Shown here: in pieces, positions 23,893 through 31,404 of the stretch
Numbering within the stretch: the stretch's first letter is position 1
Layout: each line of letters starts with the position of its first letter
NCBI RefSeq assembly: GCF_030817415.1
Contig: NZ_JAUSZI010000002.1
Span: 9,647,501-9,711,500 of the forward strand
DNA: 64,000 nucleotides
Source: Streptomyces umbrinus
Lineage (GTDB): Bacteria > Actinomycetota > Actinomycetes > Streptomycetales > Streptomycetaceae
Direction: 5' to 3'
The notes under the pieces: generated by a model
Database searches by the model: none
Seen by the model: only the letters and a program-made list of their open reading frames with translations
What the model was told of the DNA's origin: nothing
Position numbers and translations under genes: made by a program

Positions 23893-23952
23893 GCCTGAAC
23901 AGCGCGAAGGGGGCGTACGAGATCTCGTACGCCCCCTTCGCGCTGTTCAGGC
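23893..23952. terminator. Perfect 60-nt palindrome, bidirectional terminator
   Basis: Both arms (23893-23922 and 23923-23952) are exact reverse complements with no loop bases, centred on GATC. It begins 10 nt after the CPBP stop and includes the last codons and stop of the convergent phzF gene, so one structure can end both transcripts. Confidence 0.8.
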
Positions 23953-24765
23953 GAGCAGTTCGCCCTCGATGACGGTGACCGCGCGGCCGGTGAGCAGTGT
24001 GCGCTCGCCGCGGAGTTCGGTCCGTACGAGGCCGGAGCGGGACGAGGCCTGGCGGCCGGTGAGGGCGGTGCGGCCGAGGCGCTCGGACCAGAAGGGCGCG
24101 AGGGCGGTGTGGGCGCTGCCGGTGACCGGGTCCTCGTCGATGCCGATGTTCGGGAAGAAGCAGCGGGACACGAAGTCGTAGCCCTCGGAGGGGTCCCCGG
24201 CGAGGGCCGTGGCGATGATGCCGCGCTCGGAGTGGCGGGCGAGGGACGCGAGGTCGGGGGAGAGGCCCAGGACCGCCTTCTCGTCGGCGAGTTCGACCAG
24301 CAGGTCGCCGACGTTCGGGCCCGTGTCATGGGCGGTGAGCGGCTCGGCGCCCAGGGCCTCGGCGATGCCCTGCGGGACCTCGACCGGGGTGAGCGGGGCC
24401 GTCGGGAAGTCCAGCGTGATCGTGCCGTCGTCGTGCGCGGTGGCGATGAGCACGCCGCTCCTGGTCGCGAACCGTACGGGTCCCTGGGCGGCGCCCGTCG
24501 TGGCCAGTACGTGCGCCGTGGCGAGGGTCGCGTGGCCGCACATCGCCACCTCGGCGGTGGGCGTGAACCAGCGCAGCGCCCAGTCGGCCTCTCCGCCCGC
24601 CGGGAGGGGGTGGGCGAACGCGGTCTCGGCGTGGTTGACCTCCAGGGCCACGTTCTGGAGCCAGGCGTCGTCCGGGAAGGACGTGGAGGCGTCGAGGAGG
24701 AGGACCCCGGCCGGGTTGCCGGCGAAGGGGCGGTCGGTGAAGGCGTCGACGATTCGAATCCGCAT
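23947..24765 (-). CDS. PhzF family isomerase-like protein
   Basis: A soluble protein of about 272 residues with the two-lobed diaminopimelate-epimerase fold. Key PhzF features are FAGNPAGV (residues 14-21), the catalytic glutamate in NHAETAF (about 44-50), WFTPTAEVAMCGHATLATAH (about 66-85) and DEDPVTGSAH (about 216-225). No phenazine genes are nearby, so it is one of the widespread orphan PhzF proteins with unknown substrate. The ATG is chosen because the family begins exactly there (MRIRIVDAFTDRPF). Its 3' end lies in the palindromic terminator. It flanks the transposon island on the left. Confidence 0.86.
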   Translation of the reverse strand: MRIRIVDAFTDRPFAGNPAGVLLLDASTSFPDDAWLQNVALEVNHAETAFAHPLPAGGEADWALRWFTPTAEVAMCGHATLATAHVLATTGAAQGPVRFATRSGVLIATAHDDGTITLDFPTAPLTPVEVPQGIAEALGAEPLTAHDTGPNVGDLLVELADEKAVLGLSPDLASLARHSERGIIATALAGDPSEGYDFVSRCFFPNIGIDEDPVTGSAHTALAPFWSERLGRTALTGRQASSRSGLVRTELRGERTLLTGRAVTVIEGELLA

Positions 24766-24894
24766 GAGGCAGACGCTAGGCGCTGATCGGAGCCCCGGGC
24801 CAAGGCCAATCAGGGGCGGGTGGACCGGTGGTGGGGCGTGGGGGATCCATGGGGGCTCGTGGACGTGCGTGCGTGGCGGCGACGTCCTCTTTCG
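24766..24894. other. Left chromosomal flank of the transposon island
   Basis: The short region between the phzF start and the first target duplication should contain the phzF promoter. No clear operator is visible. Before the insertions it would have continued directly into the padR upstream region at 43880. Confidence 0.6.
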
Positions 24895-24899
24895 GCGGC
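24895..24899. repeat. Target-site duplication GCGGC (left of element 1)
   Basis: Five bases GCGGC directly precede the TGTCC terminus of element 1. Identical 5-mers follow element 1 (31228) and element 2 (43875). Five-base duplications are the rule for Tn7-family transposition. Confidence 0.85.
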
Positions 24900-25023
24900 T
24901 GTCCTGTCTCATTGAAGTTAGTCGTCTGCGTGACGCTGACCTGCGTGGACTGGATTGAGTGAGAAGCGTGGACTGGGTTCGTTGAGACAGACTGCATCTG
25001 TCCGTCTCATGTGATCTCAGTCG
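24900..25023. repeat. Left end of element 1 with TnsB-type sites
   Basis: After the terminal TGTCC there are four related 20-bp sites. Two are inverted (TGTCTCATTGAAGTTAGTCG at 24905-24924; GTCTCATGTGATCTCAGTCG at 25004-25023). Two are direct (24946-24965, ending TGAGTGAGAA; 24969-24989, ending GTTGAGACA). All carry the TGAGA (or TCTCA) core also seen at the right end of this element. Confidence 0.8.
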
Positions 25024-25138
25024 ATCCGGTTCGCCCGCGACGACGTCAATGGAGTGTCGCCGTGCCATAGCTGGCGATGCCTCTCGTTAATTCGCAGGTC
25101 AGCGGCTTGCTTCGGCTGGCAGGATCGAGGCCATGTCG

Positions 25139-25854
25139 ATGGATCCGTTGGTGGCCAGAGCCGTGGGCTCTGGGAGGACCTGGCCCAGGTGCCGGTGTCG
25201 TTCGCCCCGCTGGGCGGCGTGAACGTTGCGGTCTCCCCGCGGTCCGGGCTGTGCCCGGTTGGCTGGGTCGGAGTGGTAGCTCTGGGTGGATCAGCGATCG
25301 TGACCGCGCCGAGTGACAGTGCCGCCATGATCGTTCGTGAGGCACTGGGGAGACTTCCGGTAGAGGCCGTCGTGGATGGCGCTTTGGTCCGGGAGGCCCT
25401 TCCGGTGGCTCGGGCGCTCGGGCCGGCGGCGCTGTCATATGTGTCCCCAGCGGGTTTCCGGCCAGTGGAAGCTGGCGCGTTGGCCGTGGAGCAACTGTCA
25501 GCTGCTCATCCGGATTTGCGGAGCTTGGAGCAGGTGGCTGGTCACGAGGACGCTGGTGAGGCTGCTCTGGAGGAGATTACGTCGCCCGCGTTCGTGGTTC
25601 GCGAGCATGGCCAAGTGGTTGCTGCTGCGGGATATCGGGCCTGGCCGAGGCGGACGGCCCATGTCTGCGTCCTGACCGCGCCAGAAACGCGAGGGCGGGG
25701 ACTGGCACGGGTGACGGGCTCAGCGGCGGTCGCTCATGCCCTCGCTTTCGGGCTGCTGCCGCAGTGGCGCGCGCGCCCGCCCGCCTCCCGGCGTGTTGCG
25801 GCTGCATTGGGCTTCGAGGAGCTGGGCTCCCAACTCAGCATTGAGATCGCTTAA
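25139..25854 (+). CDS. GNAT family N-acetyltransferase, probably frameshifted (element 1 cargo)
   Basis: Predicted acetyl-CoA-dependent acetyltransferase. The C-terminal part shows the acetyl-CoA loop TAPETRGRGLARVTG and a typical GNAT ending (AAALGFEELGSQLSI). A sensible start, MDPLVARAV, lies at this ATG with GAGG 8 nt upstream. The rest (GLWEDLAQVPVSFAPLGG onward) is in a different frame: one base appears missing near 25165-25168. The long alternative frame beginning at 25054 has no ribosome site. It is the only passenger gene of element 1. It may be a pseudogene or may use an internal start. Confidence 0.6.
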
Positions 25855-25883
25855 GAGTGGCGGTGCGGTGCGGCTCGGTGGGC

Positions 25884-26876
25884 TCAGCAACGGTAGTAGG
25901 GATGGAAAGGGCTCCACCGTGTTTCGGTGCTCACTTCCTCGTGGTGCCGTGACGGCGGGATGGTTTCGCGTGGGAAGAATGCGTCGTAAATCCTCCGGCT
26001 GCGGTGGAAGGCAGCGAACTTGTGGAGGGAGAAGTGCTGCTCAACCCATTGGATCAGAGGGTCCTGGCGTTCCTTGGGGACGTAGCCGAGGAGGATGCCG
26101 CGGAGGGTGATCTGCTCGATGAGCCAGGTGACGTGGCCGGTGGCGACAGCGCGGCGTTCCCACTCTCGGCCTGCGAGGAGTCCGGTGAGGGCCACGACCT
26201 GGGGGTGAAAGACCATCGCGAGTGTCAGGTCGCGGGCGGGCGCCTTCCCTGCGCCGTCGGTGAGGAGGCGGCGCGCGGTGTTGAGTAATTCAAACGGGTC
26301 AGCGCTGCTCTCCAGCCAGGTGAAGTAGATCTTGCGGGCCTCTGGATAGGCGCTGCGGACCCAGCGGCGGCCATGCCGAGTCATCAGATTCCGGTGGTGC
26401 CTTTGAGCCCTGACTGTGTCGGGGATCCTGCTGATGTCGACCTGTTCGTCGGCGTTTGTGATGCCGTCGCCGATCCAGAGACGGTGGCAGAGACAGACGT
26501 TGCGATCGTGGGTGGTCCAGCAAGTCACGGGCAGAGCGATGCCTGCGGCGTGGGTGCAACGTCGGCAGGCCGGACGTTGGATGGCCGTGCGCAACGTTGC
26601 CCGCGGGCGGCCGATGGTGCCGGGTTTGTCGGGAGCGTCGGTGTCGAGGAATTCCGGCAGGGCCAGTTCCAGGGCGGTGCGCGTGACACCGGCCGCAGCG
26701 GCGAGCGGCTCCAGAAGGGTGTTGATGGGGGTCTTCTTGGTCCGGCGGATTTCCAAGAGGGGCAGCAGTTGGTCGGCGGGAAGGTGGTTGGCGGCGGCGA
26801 GCCGGCCGAGAAAGGAGTCCAGAGTCTCGTTGTGAAAGAGCGAGACGGTGCGTGGAAGCGGTGCTCGCAGCGGCAT
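25884..26876 (-). CDS. tniQ: TniQ family transposon-targeting protein (element 1)
   Basis: A protein of about 330 residues that would link target recognition to the TnsC/TnsB transposase. The N-terminus has the TniQ pattern LPRTVSLFHNETLDSFLGRL. A zinc-binding segment follows (PACRRCTHAAG, then TCWTTHDRNVCLCHRLW, about residues 102-136), and then a long helical C-terminal region. The start overlaps the stop of the upstream zinc-finger gene (TGATG), so translation is coupled; a GTG one codon earlier is also possible. It has the same general plan as TnsD/TniQ proteins but is shorter than Tn7 TnsD. Its DNA target is not known; the padR upstream region is suggested by the insertion site. Confidence 0.85.
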   Translation of the reverse strand: MPLRAPLPRTVSLFHNETLDSFLGRLAAANHLPADQLLPLLEIRRTKKTPINTLLEPLAAAAGVTRTALELALPEFLDTDAPDKPGTIGRPRATLRTAIQRPACRRCTHAAGIALPVTCWTTHDRNVCLCHRLWIGDGITNADEQVDISRIPDTVRAQRHHRNLMTRHGRRWVRSAYPEARKIYFTWLESSADPFELLNTARRLLTDGAGKAPARDLTLAMVFHPQVVALTGLLAGREWERRAVATGHVTWLIEQITLRGILLGYVPKERQDPLIQWVEQHFSLHKFAAFHRSRRIYDAFFPRETIPPSRHHEEVSTETRWSPFHPYYRC

Positions 26877-27516
26877 CACTCGCCGCGTTCTGGCGCAGGA
26901 TGGGCTGCCGGACCTGCTCTGAGGCGTGCACGGTCAGCCGCAACGCGGCAGATTCGTGAACACCACTTCTGTAGGCGCCCGCCAGCAGACAAGGCGTCCG
27001 TGCTCTGTTGTAGCTGTCGGCCGCACTGCCCGCACTCACCGTTGGCCCAGCGGACCTCGTAGGAGGCCTGCCTGCAAGGCTCGGAGCACCAGCGAAACGG
27101 GCGGTTGCGCTGGACGACGGTGCCGCAATGGGCGCAGGACGCGGCGCGGAGCGAGTGGCGAAGGGCGCCCTGGTGCGAGAGTGGGACGCGCTTCCGGCGG
27201 GCGATCACGCGGCAGCGGTCGGAACACCACCGTGCGGGCCGGCCCTTGACCGTCCGGGAACGCAGGGGCTGGTAGCAGATGCTGCATCGCGTGTCGGTGA
27301 GCGCTCGTTGCAGGTCAGCAAGGGGTCGACCCGTGGCCGTGGCCAGCTTCTCGATAAGTGGAGGGCCAGTGGAGCCTGCCGCGCAGAGGTGGGAACGTAG
27401 ATCGGCGGGCGGGAGATGGTTGGCTCGCGCGAGATGACGGATGTAGGAGTCGACGGTGTCGCTGACGGCTGGGCGCGAACGTAGATCGGCAGGCGGGGAG
27501 GACGGGTATCGATCAT
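26876..27516 (-). pseudogene. TniQ-like gene with three zinc fingers, frameshifted near its start (element 1)
   Basis: The ATG overlaps the tnsC stop (ATGA) and opens MIDTRPPRLP, like the short TniQ of element 2 (MNSELPPRF). After about ten codons the conserved sequence switches frame near 27488-27500: DTVDSYIRHLARANHL, matching STNSYIRRLARANYL in element 2. It then stays open to the stop at 26876. The C-terminal half carries three fingers of form CxxC...WCSxxC (CSIC/WCSDRC, CAHC/WCSEPC, CGQC/WCSRIC). A 20-bp direct repeat (GAACGTAGATCGGC.GGCGGG at 27391 and 27478) lies at the break and may have caused it. The intact product would be about 213 residues. Confidence 0.65.
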
Positions 27517-28562
27517 CGCTGCCTGGCGGGCTTCCGGGCGGGACGGACAGATTCCGCGGCGTGATCCAGGGGGATGGCGTCGAGGCCTTCCTTGGTGACG
27601 CGCTCGGTGCCGTTGAGGATCGCGTCGATCGCGGCGCCCCGGATGGCGTGGGACAGGGCTCCGATCATCCCGTCGGTGCGGTTGTGCAGGTAGCGGTCCA
27701 GTTTGACCAGGCTGCGCGGTGGATGATCGTGCAGGATCAGGGTCTCTTCCATGGTCGCGATGAGACCCTTCCATTCGTCGCCGTAGGGGAACGGGCCGGT
27801 GGGGACGAGAGTGAAGCGGCCTGCGATCTGAGCGCCTCGTGTGCCGATCAGCAGTTCACTGGTCTCCAAATCGATCCCGGCGTAGACGAAGGTGGCGGGG
27901 ATGCGTTCGGAGAAGTACTTCAAGGTGTCGGAGACCTCGGCCCCGGCCTGTGTCCTCTGCGAGATGTTGTGGATCTCGTCGACGACCACGAGACCCGTGC
28001 GGGTGTCGGTGCAGACCCCCACCACGGCCTCGATGATGTCGGTCATGTTCGACCGGGGACGGACCGGAAGCCCCAGGAACCGGGCGAACTCCGCCGCGAC
28101 CATGCGGGCGGTCGCAGCGGGCGGAACGGTGATGTAGAGGACCGGGATGCGATCGCCGACCGTTGGGTGACGGGCCCGGTCGAGGAGTTCGTGGGCGCGG
28201 CCGAGCTGAGCGATGGCGCTGGTCTTGCCGGTGCCTGGAAGGCCTGAGACCATCAGGCCGCGCCGGGCGCTGATCGCGTGCCGGTTCAGCAGGACCAGGC
28301 GACGGCCGCAGATCCGTGTCTTCTCGACAAACGACGTGGAGACCGTGAGCATCCGGGCGTGATGATCGAGGCGGTCCTCGTCGTAAAGGTCCCGCTCGGT
28401 TGGTGACAGCTGCCGCAGTTCATCCAGGGACAGTTGGGCCGGGGGCGGAGGCGGGCCGTCGATGAACTTCCGCCAACCGGCCAGAGTGGTCAGCTGCCGG
28501 TTCGCCTCGGCGTCGGCCTCCTGCACTGTCGTGGGTCCAGCCGCTGGGCAGGAGGGGGTCAT
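27513..28562 (-). CDS. tnsC: TnsC-like AAA+ ATPase transposition regulator (element 1)
   Basis: ATP-dependent regulator that connects the target-recognition protein to the transposase. Walker A is GLPGTGKTSAIAQLG (about residues 107-121) and Walker B is GLVVVDEIHNIS (about residues 186-197). An arginine-rich AAA+ lid region follows to the end at 349 residues. The ATG overlaps the tnsB stop (ATGA), and its own stop overlaps the next ATG. Segments with element 2 TnsC are near identical (FARFLGLPVR.RSNMTDIIE), showing common descent. The reading frame is intact, unlike its counterpart at 40078. Confidence 0.9.
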   Translation of the reverse strand: MTPSCPAAGPTTVQEADAEANRQLTTLAGWRKFIDGPPPPPAQLSLDELRQLSPTERDLYDEDRLDHHARMLTVSTSFVEKTRICGRRLVLLNRHAISARRGLMVSGLPGTGKTSAIAQLGRAHELLDRARHPTVGDRIPVLYITVPPAATARMVAAEFARFLGLPVRPRSNMTDIIEAVVGVCTDTRTGLVVVDEIHNISQRTQAGAEVSDTLKYFSERIPATFVYAGIDLETSELLIGTRGAQIAGRFTLVPTGPFPYGDEWKGLIATMEETLILHDHPPRSLVKLDRYLHNRTDGMIGALSHAIRGAAIDAILNGTERVTKEGLDAIPLDHAAESVRPARKPARQR

Positions 28563-30433
28563 GTGCGCTTCCAGGGGTTGGCGAGCGGGTCGAACAGGCC
28601 CAGAGGGATGACGTCGGCGAGCTCGGTGTCCGACTCGTCGTTGTGTTCGGGCTCGGTGGCGCGCGGGTCGGGGACCGGGCGGTCGGTCGTGGTGGCCCGG
28701 GTGCGAGCGGCGACGCGGCGGTCGCGCTTCGAGCGCTTGGCCGGACGGTTCTGTTCCGCAGCGGGACCGTCGTGGGCCCGCCGCAGCAGGGCAGAGGCCG
28801 CATCCGCGATCTGTTCCTCGGTGCCGCCGGGGACCTGGGCGCGAGCGTGGTCCCAGGCCAGCTCACCGAAGGGGACGCCGACGCGGTGCAGATGCTTCCA
28901 GAACACGGTGATCCACCGATCAGCGCGGGCGTCGCGTACCCAGATCCGGGAGACGTCGTAGGGGTCGTAGTGGACCTCCCACAGGCCCTTCTTCGTCGTC
29001 ACCCCGGAGCGCTGGCGGCGCAACGGGTTCAACTCAGGGCTGTCGTAGGTGCGGTGCTTGATGCGGATTCCGTAGGCGTTGATTGCCTGCCAGCGTTCGG
29101 GCAGCAGCTCGACGTAGTCCTCCCCACTTAGCGGCACTGGCACGTATCCGCAGGACTCAAGCAGCGTCGCGTACTTCTCGTTCGGCGAGAATGCCCGTGC
29201 CGGTGCGTCCGGGTCGCGCAGAGAGTCGTGGGGCCTCGTCTGCCAGCAGGCAATGATCCATTCGTCGAGGAGGTTCTGAAGTTCGGGCAGTGACCACAGC
29301 GGTCCTTCTTCCAGGGCCCGGCCGCGCCGGTCCGTCGTCGAGCCGGTGTATCCCGCGACGAACTGGGCGAACAGTGTGGCAACAGAGCCCAGGGTCTTCT
29401 CGATCGTGCCCTTGTCGGTCGGCGTCGCCTTGTGCGCCGGCTGCAGGTTGATGCCCAGATAGCAGCAGGACGCGCGGAAGGCGTGCGAGATGAAGACGCT
29501 GCCGTGGTCGCAGACGATCGTCTCCGGCACGATCACCGGGCGGGCGGCCGCGTGTTCCAGGCGCTTGTCGATGCTCAGCAGCCGCCGGTGCGGCAACGCT
29601 GACCGGGACATCCGCAAGGCTTCCGCCCAGCCAGGACGCATCGCCTCAGGGGTAACACTGCGAGCCAGCAGCGCGGAGGCGTCCGCGGCCTTCGTGGAGG
29701 GCCACAACACCGCTGCGGTGATCGACCTGGTGGCGATGTCCACCATGCCCGTCAGTTCGACCTTCTCGGCGACACCGTCATCTAGTCTCACCAGCACGTC
29801 CATCGGTGTGGAATCGATCTGCATCAGCTCGCCGGGCGCACTCGCCGGCACTTCGCCAAACGGCCCAGACGGCCGTGCACCAATCGATCGGCGGGTTCGG
29901 GCCGACCCGGTGGCATGGGTGCCCGTGGCGAGCTTGTCGAACAGCCGGTAGAGCGTGGCCCGAGACGGCAGTTCAACGCCGGTTGTCTCCTCCTGGTCGG
30001 ACAGGATCTGCTTGGTCCGCCAGATGATGAAGCCGATCGTCCTCGACGAGGCTTCGGCGGTCTCGGCAATCGCCCGTCGCATGGCCTCCACCACAGCGGG
30101 CTCGACCTGGCCGAAGGCCTGCATCTGCTTGGCCGAACGGCGGTCCGCCAGCCCGACCAGTCCATCGCGCTGGTAGCGCTGACGCCGCTGCTTGATTCCG
30201 CTGGCTGACACCTGGTGCCCAGCTGCCGTCAGCTCCGCAGCCTTGGCCCGCTCGCGCTGGGCCAGCGAGCGCTGTTCCGCATCGAACTCCGGCCGCGGCT
30301 TGGCCCCTTCTGGAGCATCTGGCGGCAGGCCGTGCAAGACCTCCAGGATATGCCTCTCCCACCAGCGGGCCTGGTCAGCGGCGGCCTCGGGAAACTCCGC
30401 GATGCGGGACGTCTGCGGCACCTGCCTCGTCAT
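28559..30433 (-). CDS. tnsB: TnsB-like DDE transposase (element 1)
   Basis: Retroviral-integrase-fold transposase that binds the terminal repeats and joins 3' ends to target DNA. About 624 residues. The catalytic triad is visible: D207 in MQIDSTPMDVL, D309 in VCDHGSVF and E345 in GTIEKTLG, with the D-35-E spacing of the family. N-terminal helix-turn-helix segments (SASGIKQRRQRY; SRATLYRLFDKL) should bind the end repeats; a Mu-type beta-barrel domain follows the core. GAGGAG abuts the ATG with no spacing, so this start is poor. Without a +1 shift in tnsA the frame would be continuous with tnsA. Confidence 0.92.
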   Translation of the reverse strand: MTRQVPQTSRIAEFPEAAADQARWWERHILEVLHGLPPDAPEGAKPRPEFDAEQRSLAQRERAKAAELTAAGHQVSASGIKQRRQRYQRDGLVGLADRRSAKQMQAFGQVEPAVVEAMRRAIAETAEASSRTIGFIIWRTKQILSDQEETTGVELPSRATLYRLFDKLATGTHATGSARTRRSIGARPSGPFGEVPASAPGELMQIDSTPMDVLVRLDDGVAEKVELTGMVDIATRSITAAVLWPSTKAADASALLARSVTPEAMRPGWAEALRMSRSALPHRRLLSIDKRLEHAAARPVIVPETIVCDHGSVFISHAFRASCCYLGINLQPAHKATPTDKGTIEKTLGSVATLFAQFVAGYTGSTTDRRGRALEEGPLWSLPELQNLLDEWIIACWQTRPHDSLRDPDAPARAFSPNEKYATLLESCGYVPVPLSGEDYVELLPERWQAINAYGIRIKHRTYDSPELNPLRRQRSGVTTKKGLWEVHYDPYDVSRIWVRDARADRWITVFWKHLHRVGVPFGELAWDHARAQVPGGTEEQIADAASALLRRAHDGPAAEQNRPAKRSKRDRRVAARTRATTTDRPVPDPRATEPEHNDESDTELADVIPLGLFDPLANPWKRT

Positions 30434-31124
30434 CTCCTCGGAGGTTAGATCCTGGATCCAGAGGAGGTGGAAAATGCACCGGCAGCGTCAACAGCCGATC
30501 CCCGGCGGCGTCTGCCCCCACCATGAGAGGTCCCGGGGCTGCGAAGACCTCCCGGAGCCGGGCAGCCGCCGGGTGGTGCAGACACCGTGGGTGCCGGTAG
30601 CGCGACAGCCACCGGACATTCGCGAGCAGCACCGCGTCCGGCACCCCCAGCCGCTCGAACCTCCACCCGGCCTGGGCGCAGAGCAGACGCGTCACCTCGA
30701 ACGCCTCGGCGTCCTTCGGCTCGATCCGATCGTCCGCACGAACATCGACGACCACCGCCGAGCCGTCCGCGCGGCGCACGAAGTAGTCCGGGGCGTGCCG
30801 ACGCTCCCGCTCGCCGTCATGCCAGTGCAGCCAGAACGGCTGCGAGCCGATGCCCACCACGTGCGGATCGAAGTCCAGCAGCAGCAGTTGGTCCCGCTCC
30901 AGCCAAGACTCAAAGCCGACGTGCTGCCCGGTCGTCGCCGCCCAGTACCAGCCCGGGAAGTGACGCTCACCGCGCGACCAGCGAAACGTACGCACGGGAT
31001 CGACATCCTCGAACCGGCCCGTCACACAGTCGCGTAGCGGACGCCGACGACGCCCGTGCACCGCGTCCACGTACGACAGCTCGACGCACGGCCCCGCGTG
31101 ATCCACTCCAGCCGGTACAGCCAT
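30375..31124 (-). CDS. tnsA: TnsA-like endonuclease, frameshifted C-terminus (element 1)
   Basis: Restriction-enzyme-like nuclease that cuts the 5' ends in Tn7 transposition and so permits cut-and-paste. The TnsA N-terminal nuclease domain has E72 (VGFESWLER) and D113 (HAPDYFVRR). The lysine of Tn7's QVK is arginine in VVVDVRADD (R129). Near 30471-30479 a T-run has one base more than the element 2 copy; beyond it the frame loses similarity and runs 59 bases into tnsB. Removing that base restores FHLLWIQDLTSEEM (compare FHLLWKHELSAEQM in element 2) and fuses tnsA in frame to tnsB with no stop between. Confidence 0.82.
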   Translation of the reverse strand: MAVPAGVDHAGPCVELSYVDAVHGRRRRPLRDCVTGRFEDVDPVRTFRWSRGERHFPGWYWAATTGQHVGFESWLERDQLLLLDFDPHVVGIGSQPFWLHWHDGERERRHAPDYFVRRADGSAVVVDVRADDRIEPKDAEAFEVTRLLCAQAGWRFERLGVPDAVLLANVRWLSRYRHPRCLHHPAAARLREVFAAPGPLMVGADAAGDRLLTLPVHFPPPLDPGSNLRGDDEAGAADVPHRGVSRGRR

Positions 31125-31151
31125 CCAGCACCCCCAGCGCGCTCAACCGCG

Positions 31152-31227
31152 CGACTAGGTTCGCTGAGACAGAAGCCCGAACGACTCGGTTCGTTGAGAA
31201 AACGACTCGATTGAGTGAGACGGGACA
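31152..31227. repeat. Right end of element 1 with TnsB-type sites
   Basis: Three direct 20-bp sites stand side by side: CGACTAGGTTCGCTGAGACA (31152), CGACTCGGTTCGTTGAGAAA (31182) and CGACTCGATTGAGTGAGACG (31203). The terminal GGGACA follows. Close packing of sites at the tnsA end, and wider spacing at the other end, is the same asymmetry as in Tn7. Confidence 0.82.
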
Positions 31228-31232
31228 GCGGC
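31228..31232. repeat. Target-site duplication GCGGC shared by elements 1 and 2
   Basis: The five bases between the GGACA terminus of element 1 and the TGTCC terminus of element 2 are GCGGC. They serve as right duplication of the first element and left duplication of the second, so the two elements are exactly abutted. Confidence 0.85.
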
Positions 31233-31299
31233 TGTCCTTCGACAGCGAAGTTAGTCGTGCGCAGCGCGCTGACCTGCGTCGACTGGATTGGATGTCAAC
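31233..31299. repeat. Left end of element 2 with TnsB-type sites
   Basis: The terminal TGTCC is followed by an inverted site (TCGACAGCGAAGTTAGTCG, 31239-31257) and a direct site (CGACTGGATTGGATGTCAAC, 31280-31299). Between them the sequence resembles the left end of element 1, including the shared GCTGACCTGCGT, so the two left ends descend from one ancestor. Confidence 0.78.
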
Positions 31300-31404
31300 A
31301 CGGCGGGCGATAGCGTGGAACATCGTGTCGGAGGGGGACGCTGGATGCGGATTGTGCGCGACATCTGCCGTGTGCACATTCTGTGCGCTGCCCACGCGTC
31401 CGCG

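Larger units (their letters stand above)
24900..31227 (-). mobile_element. Tn7-like transposon, element 1 (6,328 bp)
   Basis: Bounded by TGTCC at the left and GGACA at the right, with 5-bp duplications GCGGC on both sides. Both ends carry several 20-bp repeats of form CGACTnnnTTcnnTGAGA, interpreted as TnsB sites. From right to left the genes are tnsA, tnsB, tnsC, a zinc-finger tniQ-like gene and tniQ, all leftward and mostly overlapping. The only cargo is a GNAT acetyltransferase gene near the left end. Frameshifts in tnsA, the first tniQ and the GNAT gene suggest it is decaying. No CRISPR or Cas gene is present, so it is not a CRISPR-associated transposon. Confidence 0.9.

Noticed and set aside
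23031..24809. 592-codon minus-strand frame
   Set aside because: It overlaps the palindromic terminator and lies antisense to CPBP and out of frame with phzF, with no conserved motif.
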